Shown: piece by piece, positions 1 to 9,106 of the stretch | How positions within the stretch are numbered: position 1 is the first letter of the stretch | How the letters are laid out: each line of letters opens with the position of its first letter | NCBI RefSeq assembly: GCF_016406305.1 | Contig: NZ_CP066369.1 | Coordinates: 2,126,501 to 2,190,500, forward strand | DNA from: Shewanella putrefaciens | GTDB taxonomy: Bacteria; Pseudomonadota; Gammaproteobacteria; Enterobacterales; Shewanellaceae | DNA: 64,000 bases | Direction of reading: 5' to 3' | The notes under the pieces: generated by a model | The model's database searches: none | What the model was told of the DNA's origin: nothing | What the model saw: only the letters and a program-made list of their open reading frames with translations | Program-made: the position numbers and the translations under genes

Positions 1-585
1 ACCTTTGGCCGTGGCCATGGTCACGACTTAGCGCCCTTTGAGGCTTACCACGAAGCCCATGGATTACGTTGGCCCGTGGTCGATGGTAAAGAAACTAAGT
101 GGCGTTTCCGCGAGGGAGCCGATCCCTATGTTAAAGCGGGTAAAGGCTTTGAGTTTTATGGACATGCCGATGGCCGCGCGGTGATTTTTGCGCTGCCCTA
201 TGAGCCAACCGCCGAGTCTCCGGATGAAGAATATGATATTTGGTTATCCACGGGTCGTGTGCTTGAGCACTGGCATTCGGGTTCTATGACCCAACGTGTG
301 CCCGAGCTTTACCGCGCCTTCCCGGATGCCGTGTGTTTTATGCACCCAGAGGATGCCAAAAAACGTGGCCTTCGCCGTGGCGATGAAGTGCGAGTGGTGT
401 CACGCCGTGGGGAGATCAAGACGCGAGTCGAAACCCGTGGCCGTAATAAACCGCCCGTTGGCCTGGTGTTTGTACCTTGGTTTGATGCTAGCCAGCTCAT
501 TAATAAAGTCACCTTAGATGCGACAGATCCCTTGTCAAAACAAACTGACTTTAAGAAATGTGCGGTGAAGATCGTCAAGGTATAA
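1..585 (+). CDS. napA: Periplasmic nitrate reductase catalytic subunit NapA, C-terminal part
   Basis: The reading frame is open from the first base and ends at 585, so about 194 residues of the C-terminus are present and the start lies outside the window. NapA is the molybdopterin (bis-MGD) and [4Fe-4S] subunit that reduces nitrate to nitrite in the periplasm. The visible part is the C-terminal molybdopterin-dinucleotide-binding domain, with typical NapA stretches such as [15 protein letters not shown] and a C-terminus ending in CAVKIVKV. The metal-binding and Tat-signal portions cannot be checked. The napB and napC genes follow at once, which supports the assignment and an operon ending in napABC. 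Confidence 0.95.
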   Translation, partial: TFGRGHGHDLAPFEAYHEAHGLRWPVVDGKETKWRFREGADPYVKAGKGFEFYGHADGRAVIFALPYEPTAESPDEEYDIWLSTGRVLEHWHSGSMTQRVPELYRAFPDAVCFMHPEDAKKRGLRRGDEVRVVSRRGEIKTRVETRGRNKPPVGLVFVPWFDASQLINKVTLDATDPLSKQTDFKKCAVKIVKV

Positions 586-595
586 GGAGTACAGG

Positions 596-1081
596 ATGAA
601 AACATTCAAATTAGTCTCAACATTGGGCTTACTCGCACAGGGCTTAGTCTTTATTGGCAGCGTCTCGGCAGCCAGTGTTCCCGATGAGAAAATCGATACC
701 CTGCGTCAGGCGCCGATCGATGTCGAGCTTACGCCACCGGCGATGCAAACGGTACGCAACACAGATGTTAAAGAAGTGCGTAATTACCCGATGCAGCCGC
801 CAGTGATCCCCCATAAAATTGATGGTTATCAATTGGATCTTAAAGTGAATAAATGTATGGCCTGCCATGCGAGAAGCCGCACCGGTGACTCCCAAGCGCC
901 TATGGTCAGCGTGACACACTATATGGATCGGGATAATAACTTTTTAGCCGAGCTTTCTCCGCGTCGTTATTTCTGTACTCAATGCCATGTGCCGCAGTTA
1001 GATGCCAAACTCCTAGTCGAAAACAACTTTGTGGATATGGAACATCTTATTAAAGCCAACACTGAGCAGAAAAAACACTAG
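596..1081 (+). CDS. napB: Periplasmic nitrate reductase dihaem cytochrome c subunit NapB
   Basis: 161 residues. NapB passes electrons from NapC to NapA in the periplasm. A cleavable signal peptide is visible (hydrophobic stretch about residues 8-25, ending VSAA), followed by two CxxCH haem c sites, CMACH and CTQCH, as expected for NapB. The start has a strong ribosome binding site (AAGGAG about 8 bases before the ATG). It lies 10 bases after napA and 8 bases before napC, so the three genes are co-transcribed. Length is normal for the family. Confidence 0.96.
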   Translation: MKTFKLVSTLGLLAQGLVFIGSVSAASVPDEKIDTLRQAPIDVELTPPAMQTVRNTDVKEVRNYPMQPPVIPHKIDGYQLDLKVNKCMACHARSRTGDSQAPMVSVTHYMDRDNNFLAELSPRRYFCTQCHVPQLDAKLLVENNFVDMEHLIKANTEQKKH

Positions 1082-1089
1082 GAGTCAGC

Positions 1090-1677
1090 ATGTTAGATAA
1101 ACTGAAAAAAATCTGGCAAGTACTCAATCGCCCGAGTGTGCACTACAGTCTAGGTTTTTTAACCTTAGGTGGTTTCGTGGCGGGGGTGATTTTTTGGGGG
1201 GGCTTTAACACCGCGCTTGAAGCCACTAACCAAGAAGCTTTCTGTATCGGTTGCCACGAAATGGAAAATAACGTCTACCAAGAGTTACAGACGACTATCC
1301 ATTTCACTAACCGCAGTGGTGTGCGTGCGACTTGTCCCGATTGCCATGTGCCACACAATTGGACCGATAAGATCGCCCGCAAGATGCAGGCATCCAAGGA
1401 AGTGTGGGGCAAAGTGTTTGGTACTATTAATACCCGTGAGAAGTTTGAAAGCAAACGTCGTGAACTGGCGGAGCACGAGTGGGAAAGGTTAAAGGCAAAC
1501 GACTCTTTAGAGTGTCGAAACTGCCATAACTTTACCTATATGGACTTTACTCGCCAATCACCTCGGGCGGCGCAGATGCACTCCACCTCGCTGGCGAGCG
1601 GAGAAAAAACCTGTATCGACTGCCATAAGGGCATTGCCCACCACCTCCCTGATATGAAAGGGGTGGAAGGCTTCTAA
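1090..1677 (+). CDS. napC: Membrane-anchored tetrahaem quinol dehydrogenase NapC
   Basis: 195 residues, NapC/NirT family. It oxidises menaquinol/ubiquinol at the outer face of the inner membrane and reduces NapB. A single N-terminal membrane anchor is visible at about residues 20-40, followed by four CxxCH haem sites (CIGCH, CPDCH, CRNCH, CIDCH), the exact NapC number. The gene is 8 bases after napB and is followed by a strong terminator, so it is the last gene of the operon. Shewanella also has the NapC/NirT relative CymA. The linkage to napAB argues for NapC here. Confidence 0.95.
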   Translation: MLDKLKKIWQVLNRPSVHYSLGFLTLGGFVAGVIFWGGFNTALEATNQEAFCIGCHEMENNVYQELQTTIHFTNRSGVRATCPDCHVPHNWTDKIARKMQASKEVWGKVFGTINTREKFESKRRELAEHEWERLKANDSLECRNCHNFTYMDFTRQSPRAAQMHSTSLASGEKTCIDCHKGIAHHLPDMKGVEGF

Positions 1678-1701
1678 CCTTGCCATATTGATCATCGCCC
1701 T

Positions 1702-1734
1702 AAGGCCAAGTGCATTCCACACTTGGCCTTTTTA
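1702..1734 (+). terminator. Rho-independent terminator after napC
   Basis: Perfect 11-bp inverted repeat (AAGGCCAAGTG at 1702-1712, complement at 1720-1730) with a 7-base loop, followed by a short T-run. It lies 24 bases after the napC stop and would end the nap transcript. Confidence 0.85.
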
Positions 1735-1848
1735 TTGGGTCACGGTTATCAAAGGACTTAACACTTTGTTGATCCCATCGAGCTTTCTCCCCTTAGGTTC
1801 CTGTTAGCATTCATCATTATCAATTCCAGTTTTGTCCGTGAGTAATCC

Positions 1849-3009
1849 ATGCAACTCGATATTAACGGTTTAACCCCCGCAGCGTTCTTAGCCCAGTATT
1901 GGCAGAAAAAGCCACTGGTGATCCGTCAAGGATTTAAGCATTTTCAAGATTTAGTGTCCCCGGAAGAATTAGCGGGCTTAGCAATGGATGAGTTAGTCGA
2001 ATCGCGGCGAGTTTACCAGCAGGCGGGGCAATGGCATGCGGAGTTTGGCCCCTTTGACTCCTATGACAAACTCGGTGAGCGGGATTGGACTCTAATAGTG
2101 CAAGCGCTGAATAACTGGCTACCCGATGCCGAAGCATTAATACAATGCTTTGATTTTATTCCCCGTTGGCGCTTCGATGATGTGATGGTCAGCTACGCGA
2201 CTCCAGGCGGTGGTGTCGGGCCGCATATCGATCTCTACGATGTATTTATCTGTCAGGGTTCAGGGCGCCGCCGCTGGCGAGTGGGGGAGCGTGGCCCGCA
2301 CCGTGAGTTTGCCGCCCATCCTGCGCTACTGCACACCGAAGCCTTTGAACCTATTATCGATACCGAGTTATTGCCCGGCGATATCCTTTATATTCCCCCT
2401 GGGTTTCCCCACGATGGGATAACACTCGAAGAATCATTAAGTTTTTCGGTGGGTTATCGTACGGCTTCGGCAAAGGATATGGTCAGTGCATTAGCGGATC
2501 ATTTATCTGAACATGATTTAGGTGCCCAGCAGATTGAAGATCCCGACCGCCAGCTTTCCAGCCGCAGTGGTTGTGTCGACAAGGCCGATCTTGCGCGTTT
2601 ACGGACACAACTCACCCAAGTATTAAATGATGACTTGGTCAGTGAGTTTTCCGGTCGCTACTTAACCCAGTCAAAATGTGCCTTAGATTTACCCGATGAG
2701 CCGCTGGATATCACCTTGGATGAGGTACTCGCTTGGCTAGACGAGCAGCCACTTATTCGCCTTGGCGGTTTACGTTGCCTGTATTTTGAGATAAGCCTTG
2801 AGCGGGGCATAGTGTTTATCAATGGTGAACGCTACCAACTGCCCGCTGAATTGGCTGACGTCATCCCGCTACTTTGTGATGGCAATCTGTTAAGTAAGGC
2901 GGCGCTGGCACCTTGGTTAAACAATGCCGAATTTCGGGCACAACTGACTGAATGGGTGAATTTAGGCTACTGGTATTTTGACGATTTGAGTGACGGAGAG
3001 GATGAATAG
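1849..3009 (+). CDS. roxA: 50S ribosomal protein L16 3-hydroxylase (JmjC/cupin oxygenase)
   Basis: 386 residues, close in size to E. coli RoxA (YcfD). The family is an Fe(II)/2-oxoglutarate dioxygenase that hydroxylates an arginine of ribosomal protein L16. The iron-binding HxD...H triad is visible: H126 and D128 in GPHIDLYDVF, and H188 in PPGFPHDGI. The C-terminal part (about 260-386) fits the winged-helix region of this family. It is monocistronic, with terminators on both sides. The assignment rests on the fold, the motifs and the length. Confidence 0.9.
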   Translation: MQLDINGLTPAAFLAQYWQKKPLVIRQGFKHFQDLVSPEELAGLAMDELVESRRVYQQAGQWHAEFGPFDSYDKLGERDWTLIVQALNNWLPDAEALIQCFDFIPRWRFDDVMVSYATPGGGVGPHIDLYDVFICQGSGRRRWRVGERGPHREFAAHPALLHTEAFEPIIDTELLPGDILYIPPGFPHDGITLEESLSFSVGYRTASAKDMVSALADHLSEHDLGAQQIEDPDRQLSSRSGCVDKADLARLRTQLTQVLNDDLVSEFSGRYLTQSKCALDLPDEPLDITLDEVLAWLDEQPLIRLGGLRCLYFEISLERGIVFINGERYQLPAELADVIPLLCDGNLLSKAALAPWLNNAEFRAQLTEWVNLGYWYFDDLSDGEDE

Positions 3010-3020
3010 CCTGATCCAAC

Positions 3021-3050
3021 AATAGACCCAAGAATAGACCCAAGAATAGA
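3021..3050. repeat. 12-bp tandem repeat after the roxA stop
   Basis: Unit AATAGACCCAAG at 3021-3032 and 3033-3044, then a partial third copy (AATAGATAAG). It starts 11 bases after the roxA stop codon and runs into the terminator hairpin. It is one of several short tandem duplications at gene ends in this window. Confidence 0.85.
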
Positions 3051-3051
3051 T

Positions 3052-3076
3052 AAGGGCGCAAATATGTGCGCCCTTT
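3052..3076. terminator. Bidirectional terminator between roxA and crr
   Basis: Perfect 9-bp stem (AAGGGCGCA at 3052-3060 and its complement at 3067-3075) with a 6-base loop. It sits between two convergent genes. T/A-runs on the sides are short, so strength in each direction is uncertain. Confidence 0.65.
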
Positions 3077-3105
3077 AAAACGGTTTATGCTTCCCCGACG
3101 GAGAA

Positions 3106-3615
3106 TTAAAGCTGTACCGTAAAGATCACATCCTTGCCGGCGGTCACGCTTCCCTGGGCTTTATCTAGGTATTTTACGTCTTCCATATTGGCGAGCACTA
3201 CGGGTGTGAGCAAGCTATCTACTTGATCTTTTAGATAATCAATATCGAATGACAGGATAGGATCGCCCACTTTGACCTGCTGACCTTCCTCGGCCAAACG
3301 CTTAAATCCCTTGCCCCTGAGTTCGACTGTGCCGACACCAAAGTGGACGAACAATTCTAAACCTTGGGGCGATTCGATGCTAAACGCATGGTTTGTTTCG
3401 AAAATTTTACCAATAGTGCCATCAATGGGAGCGAGGATCAGTTCACCCTTAGGTGCGATGGCTATGCCGTCACCGACAATTTTTTCGGCAAAAACCACGT
3501 CGGGGACTTTTTCAATCGCCACTATATCGCCACTCACGGGGGCATAGACCATGATGCCGCCGGCCAAATGGGCCTGTCCCGATACCAATCGCCTTATTCG
3601 GCTTAGAAATCCCAT
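3106..3615 (-). CDS. crr: PTS glucose-type enzyme IIA (EIIA-Glc)
   Basis: 169 residues, full length. Cytoplasmic phosphocarrier of the sugar phosphotransferase system; it accepts phosphate from HPr and in enterobacteria also regulates adenylate cyclase and non-PTS permeases. Both conserved histidines are present: H76 (TNHAFSIE) and the phosphorylated H91 (FVHFGVG). An AGGGG ribosome binding site lies 9 bases before the ATG. It is the last gene of the ACT-ptsH-ptsI-crr block, 70 bases after ptsI. No sugar-specific membrane EIIBC gene is in the window, so its role here may be mainly regulatory (inference). Confidence 0.95.
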   Translation of the reverse strand: MGFLSRIRRLVSGQAHLAGGIMVYAPVSGDIVAIEKVPDVVFAEKIVGDGIAIAPKGELILAPIDGTIGKIFETNHAFSIESPQGLELFVHFGVGTVELRGKGFKRLAEEGQQVKVGDPILSFDIDYLKDQVDSLLTPVVLANMEDVKYLDKAQGSVTAGKDVIFTVQL

Positions 3616-3685
3616 GATGTTGAGCCCCTTTTGCTTGTTTTTGTCATTGTTCTTTTGGTTTGTGAAGCAGCATAACGAATAAATT

Positions 3686-5392
3686 TCAATATTTATAGCT
3701 TGTTATACACTGCTGTAGGCTTGCAATGCGATCTTGTTGCAGCGCGGTGTGCGCCAGTTCTGAAAATTGTTCAAAATGACCTTGGCAAATGGCGGCTTTC
3801 ACTTCTAGCAGTGAGTTTAAATTGACACTGAGTTCATCGAGCCCCATGCCGAGTAACAGCGGGATCATCATGGGCGAGCTACCCAGTTCACCGCAAAGGG
3901 AGACTTTTACACCCGCTTGCTTAGCTTGGCTAATGGTCATCTTGATTAAGGTTAAAATGGCGGGTGAGAGCGAAGGATAGTCCCGGGTGAGTTGTGGATT
4001 AGTGCGATCCGCCGCCATGGCGTATTGGGTTAAGTCATTGGTGCCAATACTGACAAAATCGAGTCTAGGTAACATGGAGGCTAGATTGAGTACGGCCGCG
4101 GGTGTCTCAACGACGATACCGTAACTTAGCTCGCCGTAGCCTTTTTCTTCCTCCTCGAGGGCATCCTGGCATTCGGCGATAAGCTGAAAAATCTGATCGA
4201 GTTCTTCAACCTGGTTCACCATAGGAAACATCAACCGGATAGGGCCGTGGTTGGCGGCGCGCAGAATCGCGCGGATCTGGGTTTTAAATAGCTCTGGGTG
4301 GGCTAAGGTGTAACGCACGCCACGCAGACCTAAGGCCGGATTATCTTCAATCTCCTGGCACAGGCAGGGTAGTTCTTTGTCTGCACCTATATCTAATGTC
4401 CTGATGGTAAAGGTTTTTCCGCCTAAGGCATGCAAGGCTTCACAATAGAGGCTGTATTGGGCTTTTTCATCGGGTAGGGTGCTGACGTTCATCAACATAA
4501 ACTCGGTACGAAATAAGCCAATACCGTCGGCGCCGACATCACTCACATGGGTGATATCGTTTAGGTTGCCAACATTGGCGAGAAGTCCAATTTGATGGCC
4601 ATCAAGGGTCTTAGCGGGGCCATCCCGATAGGCCTGCAATGCGGCGCGTCTTGCCTGCTCATGGTGCAGGGTGACAGTTAAGCGTGCCTGTTGCTCGGGA
4701 TTGGGGTTAACACATAGTTCGCCGTTGAGCGCATCGAGCACTAATGGCGTGCCATTGGGGATAAACTCGGCATCAAACTGACAGCTTAAAATCGCCGGAA
4801 TACCTGCTGCCCGCGCCAAAATGGCCGTGTGACTGGTTAAGCCGCCGGTTTTAAGGACGATACCGCTAATATGTTCCTTAGGTAATAGGGCAAATTCGGC
4901 GGGAGTGAGGTCCTGTGCCAGCAGAATCGTCGGTGCGGTGAGTTTTTCAAGCCCTTGATCTAACCTGCCATTAATGGCGGCGACGAGGCGTTGCCCTAGG
5001 CAGCGTACATCCTGTGCGCGGTTGGCAAGGTAAGGATCGTCCAATGATTCTAACTCGTTGGCTTGGTGCGCAAAAATACGTTCTACCGCGACACTTGCCG
5101 ATAACTGCAGGGTCCGGATTGCCTCTTTGACTTGATCGTGGAGTTCTTCATCCTGCAGCAGTAATAAATCGGCCTCGATCAGTTGAAAATTTTCACATTC
5201 ACTTTCGAGTTTGGCTTGGCTGTGGCTGAGTTGCTGTTGAAGTGCCTGTAATGCTTTGACAAATTTGCTTTGTTGTTGCGGGATCCGTGAAAGGGGAATA
5301 GGGCGATAATCGAGGTGATTTTCGGTGTGGTTAAGGTGCAGTGCCTGTCCAAAGGCAATCCCCGATGACACTATGATCCCCGTAATCGACAT
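3686..5392 (-). CDS. ptsI: PTS enzyme I, phosphoenolpyruvate-protein phosphotransferase
   Basis: 568 residues, against 575 in E. coli. It autophosphorylates from PEP and passes phosphate to HPr. The active-site histidine is H188 in GGLTSHTAILAR, in the swivelling phosphohistidine domain. The C-terminal PEP-binding TIM barrel shows the family signatures GIGLFRTEFM and VSIGTNDLTQYAMAADR and the catalytic-region Cys in VSLCGELG. It lies 44 bases downstream of ptsH and is clearly co-oriented. No GAF domain is present, so it is the sugar-type enzyme, not the nitrogen PtsP. Confidence 0.96.
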   Translation of the reverse strand: MSITGIIVSSGIAFGQALHLNHTENHLDYRPIPLSRIPQQQSKFVKALQALQQQLSHSQAKLESECENFQLIEADLLLLQDEELHDQVKEAIRTLQLSASVAVERIFAHQANELESLDDPYLANRAQDVRCLGQRLVAAINGRLDQGLEKLTAPTILLAQDLTPAEFALLPKEHISGIVLKTGGLTSHTAILARAAGIPAILSCQFDAEFIPNGTPLVLDALNGELCVNPNPEQQARLTVTLHHEQARRAALQAYRDGPAKTLDGHQIGLLANVGNLNDITHVSDVGADGIGLFRTEFMLMNVSTLPDEKAQYSLYCEALHALGGKTFTIRTLDIGADKELPCLCQEIEDNPALGLRGVRYTLAHPELFKTQIRAILRAANHGPIRLMFPMVNQVEELDQIFQLIAECQDALEEEEKGYGELSYGIVVETPAAVLNLASMLPRLDFVSIGTNDLTQYAMAADRTNPQLTRDYPSLSPAILTLIKMTISQAKQAGVKVSLCGELGSSPMMIPLLLGMGLDELSVNLNSLLEVKAAICQGHFEQFSELAHTALQQDRIASLQQCITSYKY

Positions 5393-5436
5393 ATTTATTC
5401 CTACAATCGAGTCTTAGCTGCCAGTAAAAGCAAAGT

Positions 5437-5694
5437 TTAACTTAAGGTAATTAAGAGTGCTGATACTTTTTCAACGGCTTCCTGTGCCTGCTCGCCATCG
5501 GCAAACACTCTCACAGTAACCCCCTGGTACAAACCTAAGGTTTGTAATTTAAACAAGCTCTTAGCACTGGCTTGTTTACCGTTGCATTCCACTAATACAT
5601 CGCAATCAAAGGTCTTAGCTTCTTTAACTAAGAGTGCCGCGGGGCGGGTATGGATACCATGTTTTGCGGTGATAGTGACAGATTTTTCGTACAT
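5437..5694 (-). CDS. ptsH: Phosphocarrier protein HPr
   Basis: 85 residues, the standard HPr size. It carries phosphate from enzyme I to EIIA. The active-site histidine is H15 in KHGIHTRPAA, and the regulatory-site serine S46 is in the normal place (QASAKSLFKLQTL), although no HPr kinase is expected in this group. Only 24 bases separate it from the upstream ACT-domain gene, with no obvious terminator or promoter between, so the ACT gene probably belongs to the pts transcript. Confidence 0.96.
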   Translation of the reverse strand: MYEKSVTITAKHGIHTRPAALLVKEAKTFDCDVLVECNGKQASAKSLFKLQTLGLYQGVTVRVFADGEQAQEAVEKVSALLITLS

Positions 5695-5718
5695 ATTGGA
5701 TAGACTCTTATGGGCGTG

Positions 5719-6114
5719 TTACGGCGCTGCTTCTGGCTCGATAATTTGGTAGCCCTGTTTTTTTAAGGCGGCAATCGCACTGGTTAAGCGATTCTTTTTC
5801 ACGAGAATATAATCGGTATCGAAGGTCGAAAGCGCAAAAATACTGATTTGTACGTCCGCTAGGGTGCCTGAAACTTTAGACAGAATGCCAGTCATTGAAA
5901 ATCCCAAGGGCCCTAAAACCTCTAAACAGCACCAGTTTGGCTCCTGTTCGAGACTGTCGAGTTCAATGTCGCTGGAAATCACTAAGGTTAGGCCTTCCTC
6001 CGTCTTGCCGATAAAATACACCTCCTCTGCAAATACCTCACTGGGTAATTGGGCATTAGGGCTAAAGCTATGGATAGTGTATTGCCGCGTGTGGACGGCT
6101 AAGGTCATGCGCAT
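5719..6114 (-). CDS. ACT-domain protein upstream of ptsH
   Basis: 131 residues when started at the second Met-coding position (GAGGA eight bases before this ATG). An upstream GTG at 6135 gives 138 residues but lacks as good a site. The protein looks like two ACT-like halves: the second half (GFSMTGILSKVSGTLADVQIS... then a YILVKKNRLTSAIAALKK helix) has the classic ACT beta-alpha-beta pattern. Such stand-alone ACT proteins are taken to bind amino acids or other small ligands; the ligand is unknown. Its position 24 bases upstream of ptsH suggests a regulatory or metabolic link to the PTS (inference). Confidence 0.8.
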   Translation of the reverse strand: MRMTLAVHTRQYTIHSFSPNAQLPSEVFAEEVYFIGKTEEGLTLVISSDIELDSLEQEPNWCCLEVLGPLGFSMTGILSKVSGTLADVQISIFALSTFDTDYILVKKNRLTSAIAALKKQGYQIIEPEAAP

Positions 6115-6221
6115 TGATGTTTCCTCAATCGGCACTGCAAGTTAGGCAGCCTAGTTTGAATGGGTTACAGCATACCTTATAACATAAATGCCAAGATAGG
6201 CAGACGTGCGCCACAGTGTAA

Positions 6222-6252
6222 ACTAAAAGAAGGCGTCCTTAAACGCCTCCTT
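6222..6252 (-). terminator. Terminator after the Cache chemoreceptor gene
   Basis: Stem AGGCGT/ACGCCT (6231-6236 with 6243-6248) and a 6-base loop. On the minus strand it is followed by TCTTTTAG. It lies about 33 bases beyond the stop of the minus-strand chemoreceptor gene. The stem is short, so this is a moderate call. Confidence 0.55.
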
Positions 6253-6284
6253 TTGCTGCATAGCTGTGTATTGAGTACTGCGGT

Positions 6285-7922
6285 TTAGATTTTGAATTGG
6301 CCTAAGGTATGCGACATATCTTGGCTAATATCTTTGAGCGATTGGGCGGCGCGGCTATTGCCTTCGTTCGCCGTGACGGACACTTCGGTTAACTCCGAGA
6401 TATTACAGATGTTGCGATTGATTTCCTCGGTCACAAGGGACTGCTCTTCGGTCGCACTCGCAAGCTGGGTGTTCATGTCGCTGATATGGGCAATAAGTTG
6501 CAAAATCGCCGCCATGGCTTTACCGGCTTCACGGGCCTGGGCCTGGAGTTCGTCGGATTGATGCTGGGTTTGACTATTACTCTTCATCACTGAGCCGACA
6601 CCAGTTTGGATTTCGGTGATGATTTTTTGAATTTCGTTGGTCGAGTCCTGGGTGCGATTGGCCAGTGCGCGCACTTCATCGGCGACAACCGCAAATCCTC
6701 GACCATGGCTGCCCGCCCTTGCGGCCTCAATGGCAGCATTGAGTGCTAACAGGTTAGTCTGCTCTGCAATACCACGGATCACATCGAGAATGCTGCCAAT
6801 TTGCTCAGATGCAACCCCCAGTTTTTGGGTGATGGCCTCAGAGGCTTTAAGTTCAATGGCGAGTTTTTCAGTGTTGCGCACAGTGTTATCGATAACCACT
6901 TGGCTTTGCTCGGCTTGATCTTTAACGCTGGTGGCGGCATCTGCGGCTTGCTGCGTATTGCTTGCCATCTCATGGGTAGTCGAGAGCATTTGGTTGACCG
7001 CAGTGGCAACGCTACCTGTTTCACGGTGAATATGCTCAGCGCTCTGGTTCGAGGCTTCAACGGCGAGCATAAGCTGTTTGGCGTCGTTATCGAGGGATTG
7101 GCCTAGTGGTTGTAGGTGGCCCACCATATCGCCAATTTTCTGTGCGAAAAGATTGTAGGCGAGGGCAAGGTGAGCAATTTCATCTTTACCTTGGGTGCTT
7201 AAGCGTTGGCTTAAATCGCCTTCACCTTGGGCGATATCCTCTAGTGCGTCGATGGCAGCATTAAGGGGCGAGGTAATTGAGTGATTCAGTACAAGGAAAA
7301 ATGCAAAAATAGGCACTGAGATCAAAAACATAATAATTAGATAATCAATGATCACCGCCGTTAAGCTTTGCTTAACATCACTCAAATACGCCCCTGTGAT
7401 AATAGTCCAGCCCCACTGTGGATAATAATGGGCGGTGGCCAGCTTATCCTCAACGACCTTAGTGATAGGGTTAGCGATGGGATATTCTAAGGAGGTTTTT
7501 GACTGACTGCGGGCTAAGGACAACATAGTCGCTAACGGATTCGTGCCATTGGGTAAGCGATAATTGAGCGCCGATGTTCCGATAAGCTCGCGGTTTTCAC
7601 CATGGGCAAGTATTTGATTGGTATCATCAATCACAATAAAGTAACCGGCACCAGCATAGCGGGTTTGATTGATAAGCTCAGCGGCGGCCTTTTTGGCCTC
7701 CTCCTCGGTGGTTTTACCCTTAAGTGCATCCTGACGGTATACATCAACAATACTTAAGATGCTGCCTAATTGACCATCAATTTGCAGCCATTTTTGATCG
7801 ATTAAATTACTGTACTGTTCTTTAATCGAGAAACTCGCAAAACACACAGTGCCAATGGCTGCCATGACTAACATCATCATCAGCCGTTGCAGTATGGTAA
7901 ATCGACGCAAAAATGTGATCAT
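6285..7922 (-). CDS. Methyl-accepting chemotaxis protein with single Cache domain
   Basis: 545 residues. Transmembrane helix 1 (about 13-31), periplasmic sCache_2-type sensor (about 35-180, with motifs [15 protein letters not shown] and [11 protein letters not shown]), helix 2 (about 186-210), HAMP (about 212-265) and a cytoplasmic signalling domain with the conserved tip around [18 protein letters not shown]. sCache_2 receptors often sense small carboxylates; the ligand here is unknown. The C-terminus ends HTLGQFKI and lacks a CheR-binding pentapeptide. It is a single gene, transcribed away from the DUF3334 gene, and it is not in the che operon at 42-53 kb, although its signal could feed that or another pathway. 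Confidence 0.92.
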   Translation of the reverse strand: MITFLRRFTILQRLMMMLVMAAIGTVCFASFSIKEQYSNLIDQKWLQIDGQLGSILSIVDVYRQDALKGKTTEEEAKKAAAELINQTRYAGAGYFIVIDDTNQILAHGENRELIGTSALNYRLPNGTNPLATMLSLARSQSKTSLEYPIANPITKVVEDKLATAHYYPQWGWTIITGAYLSDVKQSLTAVIIDYLIIMFLISVPIFAFFLVLNHSITSPLNAAIDALEDIAQGEGDLSQRLSTQGKDEIAHLALAYNLFAQKIGDMVGHLQPLGQSLDNDAKQLMLAVEASNQSAEHIHRETGSVATAVNQMLSTTHEMASNTQQAADAATSVKDQAEQSQVVIDNTVRNTEKLAIELKASEAITQKLGVASEQIGSILDVIRGIAEQTNLLALNAAIEAARAGSHGRGFAVVADEVRALANRTQDSTNEIQKIITEIQTGVGSVMKSNSQTQHQSDELQAQAREAGKAMAAILQLIAHISDMNTQLASATEEQSLVTEEINRNICNISELTEVSVTANEGNSRAAQSLKDISQDMSHTLGQFKI

Positions 7923-8273
7923 TTGGGTTCCTTAGACGAGCAAGATATTGCGCCACAATATACCTGCGAATGTTTTTTAAGAGAATCGCGTATGTTCAAA
8001 TTTCGTGTAAAGCTGTTAGGAATATTAGTGTTTTTTGATCTTAAGCAGGATATTGATAAGGCGAGGGTGATGGAATTGATTGCAAAGTCACCTCCCTTGT
8101 TAATAAGTGAGCGATAACCGACCCTTTGTTGTTTGGTGAATGATTAAATATCAATAGGTTATGCTATTGTTAAGTAGAAGTTCGAGCAAAATCCAGCTAA
8201 TCAATTGTTTTAGTTTTGATTTTTTAGGTATTTACGCGCAAGATTAATTTACTGTTTAGTTTGAGAATCGATT
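7923..8273. other. 351-bp divergent intergenic region
   Basis: This region separates the minus-strand chemoreceptor from the plus-strand DUF3334 gene and must hold both promoters. I could not assign -35/-10 boxes with confidence. An open frame from 7992 to 8117 (41 codons, starting MFKFRVKLLG) lacks a clear ribosome binding site, and I do not call it a gene. Confidence 0.4.
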
Positions 8274-9002
8274 ATGACTACAAATACAATTGTCACTTCG
8301 GATGATATTTTACTGAAGTTATGCCACTCGGTAGCCCATGTGCTATCCCATACCAGCGCTAGCCATGTGAGCCATGCGGGTATGGTACAAAGCATCACGC
8401 GTACCCGCCTTAAACCCGATCTTGGCTGCTTTTCTATTTTTGATGGTGGATTTTCGGGCCTAGTCGTTATCAACTTTTCCGCCTCCGCCGCGATTGAAAT
8501 TTACCGCCGTTATATGCTGAACATGGGCATGCCGGAAGCAGAATTGGCGTTTTCCCACACCTCCGATGAAGTCGGCAACGTGATGGGAGAGTTGATGAAC
8601 CAGATCCTCGGTGATTTTATTAATAAAATCTCTAAGGAATTGCAGACGTCAATCAGCCAAAGTCAGCCAAAAATGTTAACTATTAACAAAGAGTTGACCA
8701 TTTCAATCGATGCCAATCTCGACGATCCTGTGGCGAGGCGAGTGTCTTTTAAAACCGAGAATAACCATATTTTTTACCTCGAATTCGCCATGGATAAAAC
8801 TGAATTTATTAAGTTAGATGAGTTTGAATACGATGAAGAATTCGACCCAGATAGCCTGTTGGAACAACACGGCCAAAATGGGAATCATACCGCCACATCA
8901 AACACAGTTTCACCCTGGACTAAGATGGCCGATAAGCCCACAATCGCCAGTCAATTACATGATGTTGACGCCGATGATCTGCTCGATCAGTTGGGCATTT
9001 AA
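8274..9002 (+). CDS. DUF3334 family protein, CheX-like
   Basis: 242 residues, soluble, with no signal peptide or membrane segment. It matches the DUF3334 proteins known from Shewanella and relatives; function unknown. The central part (about 60-125, with SHTSDEVGNVMGELMNQILGDF) has the E-x-x-N-x-x-x-G/N pattern of CheC/CheX/FliM-type proteins, which act on or bind chemotaxis response regulators, and this is the only functional hint. The last 60 residues are acidic and low in complexity, ending in DADDLLDQLGI. It is transcribed alone, divergent from a chemoreceptor gene, which fits a motility or chemotaxis role (inference). Confidence 0.75.
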   Translation: MTTNTIVTSDDILLKLCHSVAHVLSHTSASHVSHAGMVQSITRTRLKPDLGCFSIFDGGFSGLVVINFSASAAIEIYRRYMLNMGMPEAELAFSHTSDEVGNVMGELMNQILGDFINKISKELQTSISQSQPKMLTINKELTISIDANLDDPVARRVSFKTENNHIFYLEFAMDKTEFIKLDEFEYDEEFDPDSLLEQHGQNGNHTATSNTVSPWTKMADKPTIASQLHDVDADDLLDQLGI

Positions 9003-9106
9003 GCAGATAAGTGCTTGTAAGACGAATGTTAAACCATTCGTCTATACAAGTTGATTGAACTGTTTTAGTATCGTCGCAAAATAATAACTAAGGTTAAAAA
9101 CCCTCT

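Noticed and set aside
7887..8117. Frame of 76 codons between the chemoreceptor and the DUF3334 gene
   Set aside because: Begins inside the chemoreceptor on the other strand; the 41-codon remainder lacks a ribosome binding site.
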